A stretch of 64,000 nt of DNA. It comes from an uncultured Clostridia bacterium. Lineage in GTDB: Bacteria; Bacillota; Clostridia; Oscillospirales; Ruminococcaceae. Positions 43,525 through 51,260 of this stretch are shown here, one piece after another. A program made the position numbers and the translations under genes. The notes beneath the pieces are model-generated. The model did no database searches and was not told the origin of the DNA. It saw nothing but the letters and a program-made list of their open reading frames with translations. The stretch is from the NCBI GenBank assembly GCA_945873955.1, contig CAMCFA010000003.1, positions 1 to 64,000 of the forward strand, read 5' to 3'. The first letter of the stretch is position 1, and every line of letters begins with the position of its first letter.

Positions 43525-44493
43525 TCAGGAAGTGCGCCATGTGCCTATGCTTACCAGCTTTTTCAGCAGCAGCCCGTACTCCTGCGCCGCCTTTGACAGA
43601 TAGCCGCTCTTGCGGTAGACAAGAGAGATGTCGGTTTTTGCGACAGCGTCCGGCAGGGGGTAGTAATTCGGGTGCGCGGCATAGTTCCCGAAGCGTATCA
43701 TGGAGTCCGGCACAAAAGCCGCTCCGAAGCCCGCCTTAACGAACGCAAACGCAGTTTCCACCGAATGCACCCTCAGCGCGAAGTTCGGCGTAAGCCCGCC
43801 CTTGACGCACATTTCCTCCACCATATCCGCGGAGAACTCGCCGTACTCGCAGACCACCAGCCGCTCGTTCCCGACCAGCTTCAAGTCTATCGGCGCAGTG
43901 GTGAGGTACTTCATGGAGTTGCCGGAGATGTCCTCGGCGGTCAGCGCAGACCCGGCGAAAACCTCGTTCAGCGGGCTGTCCGCTGGGACTGCCAGCAGCA
44001 GGCGCTCCTCGGCAAGCGGCTCTGCGTCGAACAGCTTGCGGTCGTATGAGCCGGTGCCGACGAACACGTCTATCTCGCCGCTCAGCACCTTTTCCAGCAG
44101 GCTCCGGGAGCTGTCCTCGGTAACGGACACCTTTATCCCCGGATAATTGTGGCAGAACGCCACAATGCTCCTCGGCAGCATACAGGACGCACGGAATATC
44201 GTTGCGCCCACCCGCAGCGTTCCGGTTTTGAGGTCAGCCATGTCCGCCAGCTCGTTGCGGAGGTTTTCTTCTATCGCCTTTATCTGCATTGCAGAGCGGA
44301 GGTAAGCCTCCCCCGCGGCGGTCAGCTTTATCGGTGAGGAGGAACGGTCGAACAGCGTTGCTCCCACTTGGTTTTCCACGTTCATTATATACTGGCTCAG
44401 CGACGGCTGAGATACCGAAATCGACCGCGCCGCCTTTGAGAAGCTCCCCTGCTGAGCAAGGGCAAGCACATATTCTATCTGCTGTGAAGTCAT
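43525..44493 (-). CDS. LysR family transcriptional regulator
   Basis: 322 residues: an N-terminal winged helix (QIEYVLALAQQGSFSKAARSISVSQPSLSQYI) and a C-terminal periplasmic-binding-like effector domain (about 90-300). The ATG at 44493 has AAGGAG 6 nt upstream; the track version adds 28 residues read from the leader. Upstream of the SGNH hydrolase gene in the same direction, so it is a candidate regulator of that gene and possibly of the bile-salt hydrolase gene further on. The effector is unknown. Confidence 0.92.
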   Translation of the reverse strand: MTSQQIEYVLALAQQGSFSKAARSISVSQPSLSQYIMNVENQVGATLFDRSSSPIKLTAAGEAYLRSAMQIKAIEENLRNELADMADLKTGTLRVGATIFRASCMLPRSIVAFCHNYPGIKVSVTEDSSRSLLEKVLSGEIDVFVGTGSYDRKLFDAEPLAEERLLLAVPADSPLNEVFAGSALTAEDISGNSMKYLTTAPIDLKLVGNERLVVCEYGEFSADMVEEMCVKGGLTPNFALRVHSVETAFAFVKAGFGAAFVPDSMIRFGNYAAHPNYYPLPDAVAKTDISLVYRKSGYLSKAAQEYGLLLKKLVSIGTWRTS

Positions 44494-44548
44494 ATTTTTC
44501 TCCTTTATTTTGGGGAACGCGTCCCTAAAAGTGTTTTTCAATAACAAT

Positions 44549-44577
44549 ATAATATCACATCTATGGAAATTTTGCAA
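44549..44577 (-). promoter_or_regulatory. Promoter of the LysR-SGNH operon
   Basis: On the minus strand TTGCAA, 17 nt, TATTAT, about 56 nt before the ATG. Confidence 0.65.
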
Positions 44578-44704
44578 GCAGAATTACAAAGAAAATATGA
44601 AGTTCTATTAAATTGCACTGAGATCCCACAGAAAGCCGCCGCAAAACAGGTCGAAACATGGGGTATAATTTTAGATTAATCATAAAAAAACTGCAAATAA
44701 TTAT

Positions 44705-44733
44705 TGACATATCCACCGAAATCTGATATAATT
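44705..44733 (+). promoter_or_regulatory. Sigma-A promoter of the GNAT gene
   Basis: TTGACA, 17 nt, TATAAT, 67 nt before the ATG at 44800. The 127 nt between this and the LysR promoter are AT-rich and hold nothing I can name. Confidence 0.88.
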
Positions 44734-44799
44734 CTTCACAAAGGCATAGAATTATATCGTTATATTGTTTTGATTATAGCCAACAGGAGGTCAGCATTT

Positions 44800-45309
44800 A
44801 TGGTTGAACTAACCGCTGTAACAGCTCAGGAAAAAGAGATCCTTAACAACCTGCTTGAAAAGTACCAGTACGAATTCTCGCAGTGGGACATGCGCGACGT
44901 TGACGAAAACGGGCTGTTCGGGTATGAGTACCTCGACTGCTACTTCACGGAGCCGAACCGCTTCCCCTACTTCATCAGGGTTGACGGCAGGATCGCCGGG
45001 TTCGCGCTGGTGAGCGACTACCCCGAAGTCCCCGACCGCCCAACGGACTTCTGCCTGTCGGAATTCTTTATCCTCTACAAGTACCGCAAGAGCGGCGTCG
45101 GACGGGAGGCTGTCCGGCAGATACTTGACTGCCACCGCGGGCGCTGGCAGCTCAAACGCCACCCGCACAACATGGCTTCGGTGTACTTCTGGAACAAGGT
45201 GATCGCCGACTACACCCACGGCGACTACACGCTGGTAGGAAACTACCCCGACAGGTCGGTGGATTACGACGACGGAACTCCCGCAGATGTGTTCTTCTTT
45301 GAGAACTGA
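44800..45309 (+). CDS. GNAT family N-acetyltransferase
   Basis: 169 residues starting MVELTAVTAQEKEIL, with AGGAGG 9 nt before the ATG; the track start at 44704 lies in the promoter. The GNAT acetyl-CoA region is FCLSEFFILYKYRKSGVGREAVRQIL (about 87-112), with the R-K-S-G-V-G-R pyrophosphate loop, followed by ASVYFWNKVI. The fold is complete; the substrate is unknown. Single-gene transcript with a terminator about 45 nt downstream. Confidence 0.88.
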   Translation: MVELTAVTAQEKEILNNLLEKYQYEFSQWDMRDVDENGLFGYEYLDCYFTEPNRFPYFIRVDGRIAGFALVSDYPEVPDRPTDFCLSEFFILYKYRKSGVGREAVRQILDCHRGRWQLKRHPHNMASVYFWNKVIADYTHGDYTLVGNYPDRSVDYDDGTPADVFFFEN

Positions 45310-45351
45310 TAACGGTTCAATACCGTGTTGTAAAAAAGCAACGCATAAAGG

Positions 45352-45390
45352 AAGCGCTTACCTCACCACACAGGTGAGATAAGCGCTTTT
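45352..45390 (+). terminator. Intrinsic terminator after the GNAT gene
   Basis: AAGCGCTTA-c-CTCACC pairs with GGTGAG-a-TAAGCGCTT around a short ACACA loop, followed by TTCC. Confidence 0.82.
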
Positions 45391-45417
45391 CCAATGGAAT
45401 ACGGAATTATTATCTAC

Positions 45418-45456
45418 AAAAAAGCGCCTCAACGCGCAAAATGCGTGTCGAGGCAC
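45418..45456 (-). terminator. Intrinsic terminator after tRNA-Thr
   Basis: On the minus strand GTGCCTCGACACGC pairs with GCGCGTTGAGGCGC (with one mismatch and G-U pairs), followed by a run of six T. It starts 6 nt after the tRNA end. Confidence 0.85.
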
Positions 45457-45461
45457 TCGAC

Positions 45462-45537
45462 TGGAGCTGGTGAACGGACTCGAACCCCCGACCTGCGCAT
45501 TACGAATGCGCTGCTCTACCGACTGAGCTACACCAGC
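45462..45537 (-). tRNA. tRNA-Thr (anticodon CGT)
   Basis: 76 nt including an encoded CCA end. Acceptor stem GCTGGTG/CACCAGC, D-arm with GTAGCTCAGTCGGTAGAGC, anticodon stem GCGCA/TGCGC around TTCGTAA (anticodon CGT, reads ACG), and T-arm with GGTTCGAGTCC. The discriminator base is T. No clear promoter was found upstream. Confidence 0.95.
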
Positions 45538-45567
45538 GAAAAACTGAAACGAAATTTGCAAAAAGCC

Positions 45568-45596
45568 TTGAAATAAACAAATCTATATGCTATAAT
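45568..45596 (+). promoter_or_regulatory. Sigma-A promoter of the signal-peptidase-like/ECF-S operon
   Basis: TTGAAA, 17 nt, TATAAT, about 85 nt upstream of the AAAGAGGTG box. Confidence 0.8.
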
Positions 45597-45685
45597 AAAT
45601 AGAGAATGTTCAGCCACGCAAAATCGTGACTATATTATTATATACTTAAAAAGAGAATTTGTCAAGTGCAAAAGAGGTGTTTTTT

Positions 45686-46990
45686 ATAAATCTCGGCAAA
45701 AAAATTATCCGCTGGGCGGGGATCGTCGTGAGCATTCTGCTGGGAGTGCTCTGCGTACTTATGATCGTCAGCTCTGCCGCGTTCGGCTCTGCACGGACGG
45801 TGAGCGTTTTCGGCTTCAATATGTTTATCTGCGAAAGCGGCGACTACGACAGCGTTCCGGCGGGGAGCGCCGTGATCACCACCTCCTGTGCGCCCTACGA
45901 CCTTGAAGAGGGGAATCTCGTGCTTTACAGCACCGACCCTATGAACAAAAATGCAAAGCTCGCCATGGGCTATTATGTCGATTTCAAAATGAGCGACGGA
46001 GTTTACTACCTGTCGCTTGTCAACGGCGATCAGAGCACCGTTATCAGTGAAAATGCCCTTATCGGCAAGGCAGGCTGGTGCAGCCCGTTCCTCGGCTCTT
46101 TTATCAGCTTCACCAAAACTCCGTGGGGAGTGTTCATCATGGCGGTGATCCCCTGCGCACTGCTAGTTCTGTTTGACCTGCTGCGCAGAAAAGATTCGGA
46201 AAGACCTATCCCGGAGATCATTCCGCAGGTCAAGAATCAAGAGGAAGAACACCCGGAACCGCAGTTCTCCGTCGGTGAGAGCGGCAGCGCTTCATACCGG
46301 CGCGGCGCCGCAGGAAAGCAGCTGAACTCTGCGGACAGCGTGCTGTTCACCTTTGACAGCAGGAAACCAGCGCAGAAGCCTGCCTCTGCGCCCACTATGT
46401 CGGACGCTGCGGTGCTTTCGCTGCTGAACTCCCCCGCCGCGAAGCGGGACGATCCCGCAGCCGTCAATAAGCCGGACGCCAAGACCGCCAAGCCGGAACG
46501 TCCAACTGTAAGCGCTGTTAACGTTGTAAATACCGCTTCAACGCAGACCTCCGCAGCGAAGCCCACGCTTCCCGCGCCGGTCGCTGCGAAGCGCTACATA
46601 GACAACACCGTGAATCCCTCGCCAAAGACCGAAACACAGCCGGAAACCGCCGCAAACCGCGCGGGGACTGTCAAGGATAAGACAGAGGAACTGCCGGAGC
46701 TGCCCAAGAAGCAGAAGAAGCGCTCCGACGCGTTCTTCGCACAGTCGGAAGCGCCGCAGATCGGCAAGGGTCTTGTCGGCAAGCAGAGCCGCTCCATTAT
46801 CGACCTTGAAGACGCTCTCGCAACTGCTCCCTCCCGCGGCGGGAAGCCGGAATCCGGGCGCCGCAGCGCGGATATCCTCGCCGCCAAGAACCGCAGCGAT
46901 CTCATCACCGAGGACGACGACTCACGGGACAAGTCCCGCTATGAGGTGGACGATATCCTCGCCGGGATTGAGCGCAAACACAAGAAATGA
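45686..46990 (+). CDS. Membrane protein with degenerate signal peptidase I-like domain and long disordered tail
   Basis: About 434 residues. Helix 1 (about 7-30), an outer domain of about 100 residues, helix 2 (about 128-148), then a cytoplasmic Pro/Ala/Lys-rich disordered tail of nearly 290 residues ending DDILAGIERKHKK. The outer part follows the SipW/S26 pattern (VPAGSAVITT, DLEEGNLVLY, LVNGDQSTVISENALIGKAGW), but the catalytic S-M is replaced by S-G-D and no catalytic Lys is evident, so it is probably inactive. AGAGGTG lies 6 nt before ATA at 45686, which gives MNLGKKIIRWAG. The track TTG (45659) has no proper box, and the GTG at 45677 is part of the box. Confidence 0.7.
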   Translation: MNLGKKIIRWAGIVVSILLGVLCVLMIVSSAAFGSARTVSVFGFNMFICESGDYDSVPAGSAVITTSCAPYDLEEGNLVLYSTDPMNKNAKLAMGYYVDFKMSDGVYYLSLVNGDQSTVISENALIGKAGWCSPFLGSFISFTKTPWGVFIMAVIPCALLVLFDLLRRKDSERPIPEIIPQVKNQEEEHPEPQFSVGESGSASYRRGAAGKQLNSADSVLFTFDSRKPAQKPASAPTMSDAAVLSLLNSPAAKRDDPAAVNKPDAKTAKPERPTVSAVNVVNTASTQTSAAKPTLPAPVAAKRYIDNTVNPSPKTETQPETAANRAGTVKDKTEELPELPKKQKKRSDAFFAQSEAPQIGKGLVGKQSRSIIDLEDALATAPSRGGKPESGRRSADILAAKNRSDLITEDDDSRDKSRYEVDDILAGIERKHKK

Positions 46991-47682
46991 AAAAGATCTT
47001 ATCCGTCCTCGCGGCGGCAGGGGTAGCCGCTGCCGCCGTTTTTGGTGCAATATTTTCAAGCGGGACAGGCTTCTGGTTTGCCAGCGCCGCAGCCGCCCTG
47101 CTGTGCTGCGTGCCGTTCTTTCTGTCATTTGAGAAGCGCGCTCCCTCGGCTGGGGAGCTGGTGCTTATTGCGGTAATGACCGCGTTTTCCGCCGCAGGGA
47201 GATTTATTTTCGCGCCGGTGCCGTTCTTTAAGCCCGTTGCGGCGATAGTCGCGATAGCGGCGCGGCATTTCGGCGGTCAGGCGGGCTTCATGATAGGCGC
47301 GCTTTCGGCGATAATTTCCAACATCTATTTCGGGCAGGGACCGTGGACGCCGTTCCAAATGCTCTGCTGGGGACTTATCGGTCTTGCCGCCGGTTTCGCC
47401 GGGAAACGCGGACTTCTTGACAAACCGCTGCCGCTGTGCGTTTTCGGCGTATTCGCCGGGATATTCTACTCCTTCGTCATGGACGTATGGACGGTCATCT
47501 CCATGAACGGCGGCTTCTCCGGCGGACTTTGGGCTGCGGCGGTGATATCAGCTCTGCCAGTCACCGGGATATACTGCGTTTCAAACGTTATTTTCCTGCT
47601 GATCCTCAACAAGCCGCTCGGCAGAAGGCTGGAACGGCTGAAAACCAAATACGGCGTCTTCACGTCGAATCCCGTCGAATAA
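46987..47682 (+). CDS. ECF transporter S component
   Basis: 231 residues, about six membrane helices. The stretch IYFGQGPWTPFQMLCWGLIGLAAG is diagnostic for a family of ECF substrate-binding proteins often linked to cobalamin-type ligands. The ligand cannot be proved from sequence. It overlaps the upstream gene by 4 nt (ATGA), so the two are coupled. EcfA and EcfT are encoded about 42 kb away in the window and would power it. Confidence 0.85.
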   Translation: MKKILSVLAAAGVAAAAVFGAIFSSGTGFWFASAAAALLCCVPFFLSFEKRAPSAGELVLIAVMTAFSAAGRFIFAPVPFFKPVAAIVAIAARHFGGQAGFMIGALSAIISNIYFGQGPWTPFQMLCWGLIGLAAGFAGKRGLLDKPLPLCVFGVFAGIFYSFVMDVWTVISMNGGFSGGLWAAAVISALPVTGIYCVSNVIFLLILNKPLGRRLERLKTKYGVFTSNPVE

Positions 47683-47724
47683 TGCCGTATTTTTTCACAC
47701 AACTTTACATTTCAAGGAGCTTCC

Positions 47725-48351
47725 ATGAGCAACAAGCCCTCGCATTTTTCAGACGTGATGTTCAAGATCATTCGCGCCGGTATCATAGTCGGGATCTTAG
47801 CGACGATCACCGGATATTACATTGACGTGAGCCAGCGGGACACTATCGTTATTCAAGGAATACCGGAGCGTTCCGACGCGGCTGATACCTCTGACGCGCT
47901 GTTACCTGTACAGAACCACAGCCCGGAGATTCAGCCGGAATACACTACGGCGGCAGAAAGTACTGTTCAGACTGCGCAGGCAACTCAGTCAACGCTGCCG
48001 ATTACAATTAACGAAAGCGCCCCTGCGAACGTGACTTCCGATATTCCCGCAGCAACAACAGCCGCCGGCACGCAGGAGACCGCTGTGATAAACGTTTCCG
48101 AGCTGAAAAGCGAACTCACCGAGCCAAGAGCCGAAGCTGACAGCGCCGCCGAAAACAGCGGGCTGATAAACATCAACACCGCCCCGGCGTACAAGCTGGA
48201 GGAGCTTGACGGTATCGGCGAGGTCAAGGCTGCGGCGATAGTGCAGTACCGCGAGGAGAACGGTTATTTCAAGTCTGTGGACGAGCTTGTGAATGTCAAG
48301 GGTATCGGCGAGAAAACGCTGGAGAAGAACAGGGATAGGATAACGGTATAA
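47725..48351 (+). CDS. ComEA-like helix-hairpin-helix DNA-binding membrane protein
   Basis: 208 residues: a membrane helix at about 15-35, a Thr/Ala/Pro/Glu-rich linker (about 45-140), and a C-terminal double helix-hairpin-helix domain with ININTAPAYKLEELDGIGEVKAAAIV and VKGIGEKTLEKNRDRI. This is the layout of ComEA, the DNA receptor of natural transformation. No comEC is adjacent, so the use in DNA uptake is likely but unproved. AAGGAG box before the ATG, and a terminator after it. Confidence 0.85.
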   Translation: MSNKPSHFSDVMFKIIRAGIIVGILATITGYYIDVSQRDTIVIQGIPERSDAADTSDALLPVQNHSPEIQPEYTTAAESTVQTAQATQSTLPITINESAPANVTSDIPAATTAAGTQETAVINVSELKSELTEPRAEADSAAENSGLININTAPAYKLEELDGIGEVKAAAIVQYREENGYFKSVDELVNVKGIGEKTLEKNRDRITV

Positions 48352-48356
48352 ATTAT

Positions 48357-48382
48357 GACCCGGAGAAGCTTTTCTCCGGGTC
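48357..48382. terminator. Hairpin between the comEA-like and alpha/beta hydrolase genes
   Basis: 11-bp perfect stem GACCCGGAGAA/TTCTCCGGGTC with a GCTT tetraloop between convergent genes. ATAATTTAT follows on the minus strand. Confidence 0.75.
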
Positions 48383-48386
48383 AGCC

Positions 48387-49346
48387 TTATTGTTCCGACA
48401 GGAAATACCTGATCTCCTCACCTATGCACTGATATTCGTAATCGTGGACGTAATGCGGGCAGTCCAGCTCAATATACCGCCCGTTCTCTACCCCCGAAAG
48501 ATATTCCTTCGGAATGCTGCGCCACATTTCCTCGTCAAATCCCGTGCCGCCGGAGCCGTCTGAAATGAACAGCAGCATTGGAACCTGCGGCGGTGCAATG
48601 CTGGCGACCGTCTTTGCGTTCTCTTTGACGGCTTCGGTTTCGTTTATCATGGTGACCGTTGCGGTGCGGCGGTAGAATATCGCGCGATACAGTTCCTTTT
48701 CCTCGTCGGTGAGCGTGCCGTATTTTATTGCGTCGCTTTCGGAAATTCCGGGTATCACCCGGGTCATACCGATTTCAGCAGCGAACTGGGCAAGCATCAT
48801 CAGCGGCATATTTATGATCATGTTGTCGTAATACTGCGGCACTGCCATGTCCAGACCAATTATCGCCAAAACCTCTTGCGGGTACTGCTGCGCCCAATAC
48901 AGCGCCTCCAGCCCGGACATCGAGTGGGGGCAGAGTATGTACGGCGCATATATCCCGGCGGCGTTCAGGGCGCTGCGGGTATCGGACAGCATTGAAGCTA
49001 TATCCCGCTGCTTATCCACTATATCGCTGAAGCCGTAACCGAACTTCTCCACCACCACGATACGGTAATCATCACTCAGCAGCGAATAGAGGGACTTGAA
49101 ATCCAGTATGGGTGAGCATGTCCCCGCGCCGGACAGGAAAACCAGCGTCTTTTCGCCGCTGCCCTCGGTGTAGATGCTCATTCTGTGACCGTCCACCTCC
49201 ACCAGCTGCCCAAGGGAGTGCTGCGAGATAAGCTCGTCCTCTCTGCCAAGACAAATCCGGTGAAAAATAAAAATGCCAAGCAGTAACACGGCTATTACCA
49301 GCAGAACAATAACTACCACCTTTGCCGCTTTTTTGACGATTTTCAT
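48387..49346 (-). CDS. Alpha/beta hydrolase, membrane-anchored
   Basis: 319 residues: an N-terminal membrane helix (about 9-29), then an alpha/beta hydrolase fold. The oxyanion strand is KTLVFLSGAGTCSP. The nucleophile elbow is CPHSMSGLEAL (H-S-M-S-G in place of the usual G-H-S-M-G), and the catalytic His lies in ELDCPHYVHDY near the C-terminus. The substrate is unknown. It is 41 nt downstream of the small membrane-protein gene and probably in the purD transcript. Confidence 0.85.
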   Translation of the reverse strand: MKIVKKAAKVVVIVLLVIAVLLLGIFIFHRICLGREDELISQHSLGQLVEVDGHRMSIYTEGSGEKTLVFLSGAGTCSPILDFKSLYSLLSDDYRIVVVEKFGYGFSDIVDKQRDIASMLSDTRSALNAAGIYAPYILCPHSMSGLEALYWAQQYPQEVLAIIGLDMAVPQYYDNMIINMPLMMLAQFAAEIGMTRVIPGISESDAIKYGTLTDEEKELYRAIFYRRTATVTMINETEAVKENAKTVASIAPPQVPMLLFISDGSGGTGFDEEMWRSIPKEYLSGVENGRYIELDCPHYVHDYEYQCIGEEIRYFLSEQ

Positions 49347-49396
49347 GTTATTCTCCCCAAAAAGCGGGGAGAAGCGTACCTCTCCCCTAATATGTA

Positions 49397-49807
49397 CTAT
49401 ATCTTATCCCCGCCGGCGAAAACACAGAAGGTATACACCGCCGGCAGCGCAATAATGATAAGGTCGCCGAAGTTGAACATCTTCCCGGCAATGCTGCAAA
49501 ACAGTGAAATGACCGCCATTATCGTCATGAGCAGTCCCGCCAGCAGCGCCGGGCGCATAGCCTTGACGCCGCCGCCCGCAGCGACCTTGAATCCGCAGAT
49601 ACACATTCCGCCGAAGCCCGCCGCAACGATTATCATACTCAGCAGGTTGCCAAGATATCCCATAACGCCGCCGTTCTTGACCACGGAGAACATCGCGAAC
49701 CGGAAAAACCAACTATTCCCGCCGAAAAGCACCTGAATATTCAGCACCACGGCAAGAACTGCGACAAGCCCGCTTATCACAGAGAGTATCTGTATCGTCC
49801 TTTTCAT
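49397..49807 (-). CDS. Small four-helix membrane protein
   Basis: 136 residues with four hydrophobic helices (about 5-27, 50-75, 85-107, 112-131). Short polar loops, no motif. I do not recognise a family. It lies 16 nt after purD. Confidence 0.6.
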   Translation of the reverse strand: MKRTIQILSVISGLVAVLAVVLNIQVLFGGNSWFFRFAMFSVVKNGGVMGYLGNLLSMIIVAAGFGGMCICGFKVAAGGGVKAMRPALLAGLLMTIMAVISLFCSIAGKMFNFGDLIIIALPAVYTFCVFAGGDKI

Positions 49808-49822
49808 AAATTACCTCCGGGT

Positions 49823-51100
49823 TCAGAGCGCTTTCAGCGCCCGCTGACCTATATCCTTACGGTAGTGAGCCTTCTCAAACGTAATGCTCTCCACCGCCTT
49901 GTATGCGCTGTCCAGAGCCGCTCTGAGGTCGTCGCCGGTCGAGGTGACTCCCAGCACTCTGCCGCCGGCGGTGAGGAACTTCCCGCCCTCCAGCTTTGTT
50001 CCAGCATGGTAAACGTACGCAAGCGGGGACTGTCCCTTTTCGTCCAGACCGGAGATGACCTTTCCTGTTTCGTACTTCTCCGGATAACCCCCGCTGGCAA
50101 TGACCACGCAGGCGCAGGACTTGTCGCTCCACTTGATGTCAAGAGAGTCCAGACGTTCCTCCCACACTGCGTCCATGATGTCCACAAGGTCAGTTTCAAG
50201 CAGCGGCAGGACTACCTGAGTTTCCGGGTCGCCGAAGCGGCAGTTGTACTCTACCACCTTTGCGCCGTTCGGAGTGAGCATAAGTCCGAAGTACAGACAG
50301 CCCTTGAACGGACGTCCCTCCGCCTGCATTGCGGCGATAGTCGGCTTGAATATCTTCTCCATGCACTCCGCCTTGAACTCGTCGGTGTAACATGGATTCG
50401 GGGCGATAGTGCCCATTCCGCCGGTGTTAAGACCCTCGTCGTTATCGTTGGCGCGCTTGTGATCCATTGATGAGATCATAGGCTTTACCGTCTTGCCGTC
50501 GGTGAACGCAAGCACAGTTACCTCCGGCCCGGTCATGAACTCCTCAACAACGATCTCGCTGCCGGATTTGCCGAACTTTCCGTCCAGCAGCATGGAGTTC
50601 ACAGCCGCCTTAGCCTCGTCGAAGTCCTTTGCGATTATAACGCCCTTGCCCAGCGCCAGACCGTCGCACTTGATGACCGCAGGGTAGCTGTTCTGCGCCT
50701 TGATGTACTCTATCGCCTTGTCCGCGTCGGTGAAGGTCTCATAGCCTGCGGTGGGTATGCCGTACTTCTTCATCAGCGCCTTAGAGAACACCTTGCTGCC
50801 CTCAAGTATAGCCGCGTTCGCCCGCGGACCGAAGGTCTTGAAGCCGGCCTCGTTCAGCTTGTCCACCATGCCCATTACAAGAGGGTCGTCCGGGGCTACG
50901 AAAACGTAGTCGGGATTCAGCTTCTTCGCAAGGTCGAGAATGCCGTCAAGGTCGGTCGCCTTTACCGGGAAGCACTCTGCCAGCGCGGAAATACCGCCGT
51001 TGCCGGGGGCTGCATAGATCTTGTCAACACGGGGGGACTTTGAAAGCGCGGTGATTATCGCGTGCTCGCGTCCGCCGCCGCCTACTACCAGAATATTCAT
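49823..51100 (-). CDS. purD: Phosphoribosylamine-glycine ligase PurD
   Basis: GAR synthetase, second step of purine synthesis, an ATP-grasp enzyme. 425 residues beginning ILVVGGGGREHAIITAL, with the ATP-grasp lysine region YPAVIKCDGLALGKGV, the metal and substrate loop VEYNCRFGDPETQVVLPLLE, and the C-terminal hybrid-barrel GGRVLGVT. AAAGGACG box before the ATG. No other pur gene is in the window, though purD often ends the pur operon. Confidence 0.97.
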   Translation of the reverse strand: MNILVVGGGGREHAIITALSKSPRVDKIYAAPGNGGISALAECFPVKATDLDGILDLAKKLNPDYVFVAPDDPLVMGMVDKLNEAGFKTFGPRANAAILEGSKVFSKALMKKYGIPTAGYETFTDADKAIEYIKAQNSYPAVIKCDGLALGKGVIIAKDFDEAKAAVNSMLLDGKFGKSGSEIVVEEFMTGPEVTVLAFTDGKTVKPMISSMDHKRANDNDEGLNTGGMGTIAPNPCYTDEFKAECMEKIFKPTIAAMQAEGRPFKGCLYFGLMLTPNGAKVVEYNCRFGDPETQVVLPLLETDLVDIMDAVWEERLDSLDIKWSDKSCACVVIASGGYPEKYETGKVISGLDEKGQSPLAYVYHAGTKLEGGKFLTAGGRVLGVTSTGDDLRAALDSAYKAVESITFEKAHYRKDIGQRALKAL

Positions 51101-51140
51101 AAAAATTACGTCCTTTCAAGTAATTTATTAATACTTCTAT

Positions 51141-51169
51141 ATTGTAGCATAAATTCTGCTATTTTTCAA
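51141..51169 (-). promoter_or_regulatory. Sigma-A promoter of purD
   Basis: On the minus strand TTGAAA, 17 nt, TACAAT, about 40 nt before the ATG. Confidence 0.8.
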
Positions 51170-51197
51170 GGTTTTTTGCGAAAATCCGCGCAGGCGT

Positions 51198-51226
51198 TTG
51201 ACATATTGCCGTTCAGATGATATAAT
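51198..51226 (+). promoter_or_regulatory. Sigma-A promoter of aguB-aguA
   Basis: TTGACA, 17 nt, TATAAT, 35 nt before the ATG at 51261, divergent from the purD promoter 28 nt away. Confidence 0.88.
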
Positions 51227-51260
51227 TAAATAAAAATCCACTTGAATGAGGTATACAATT

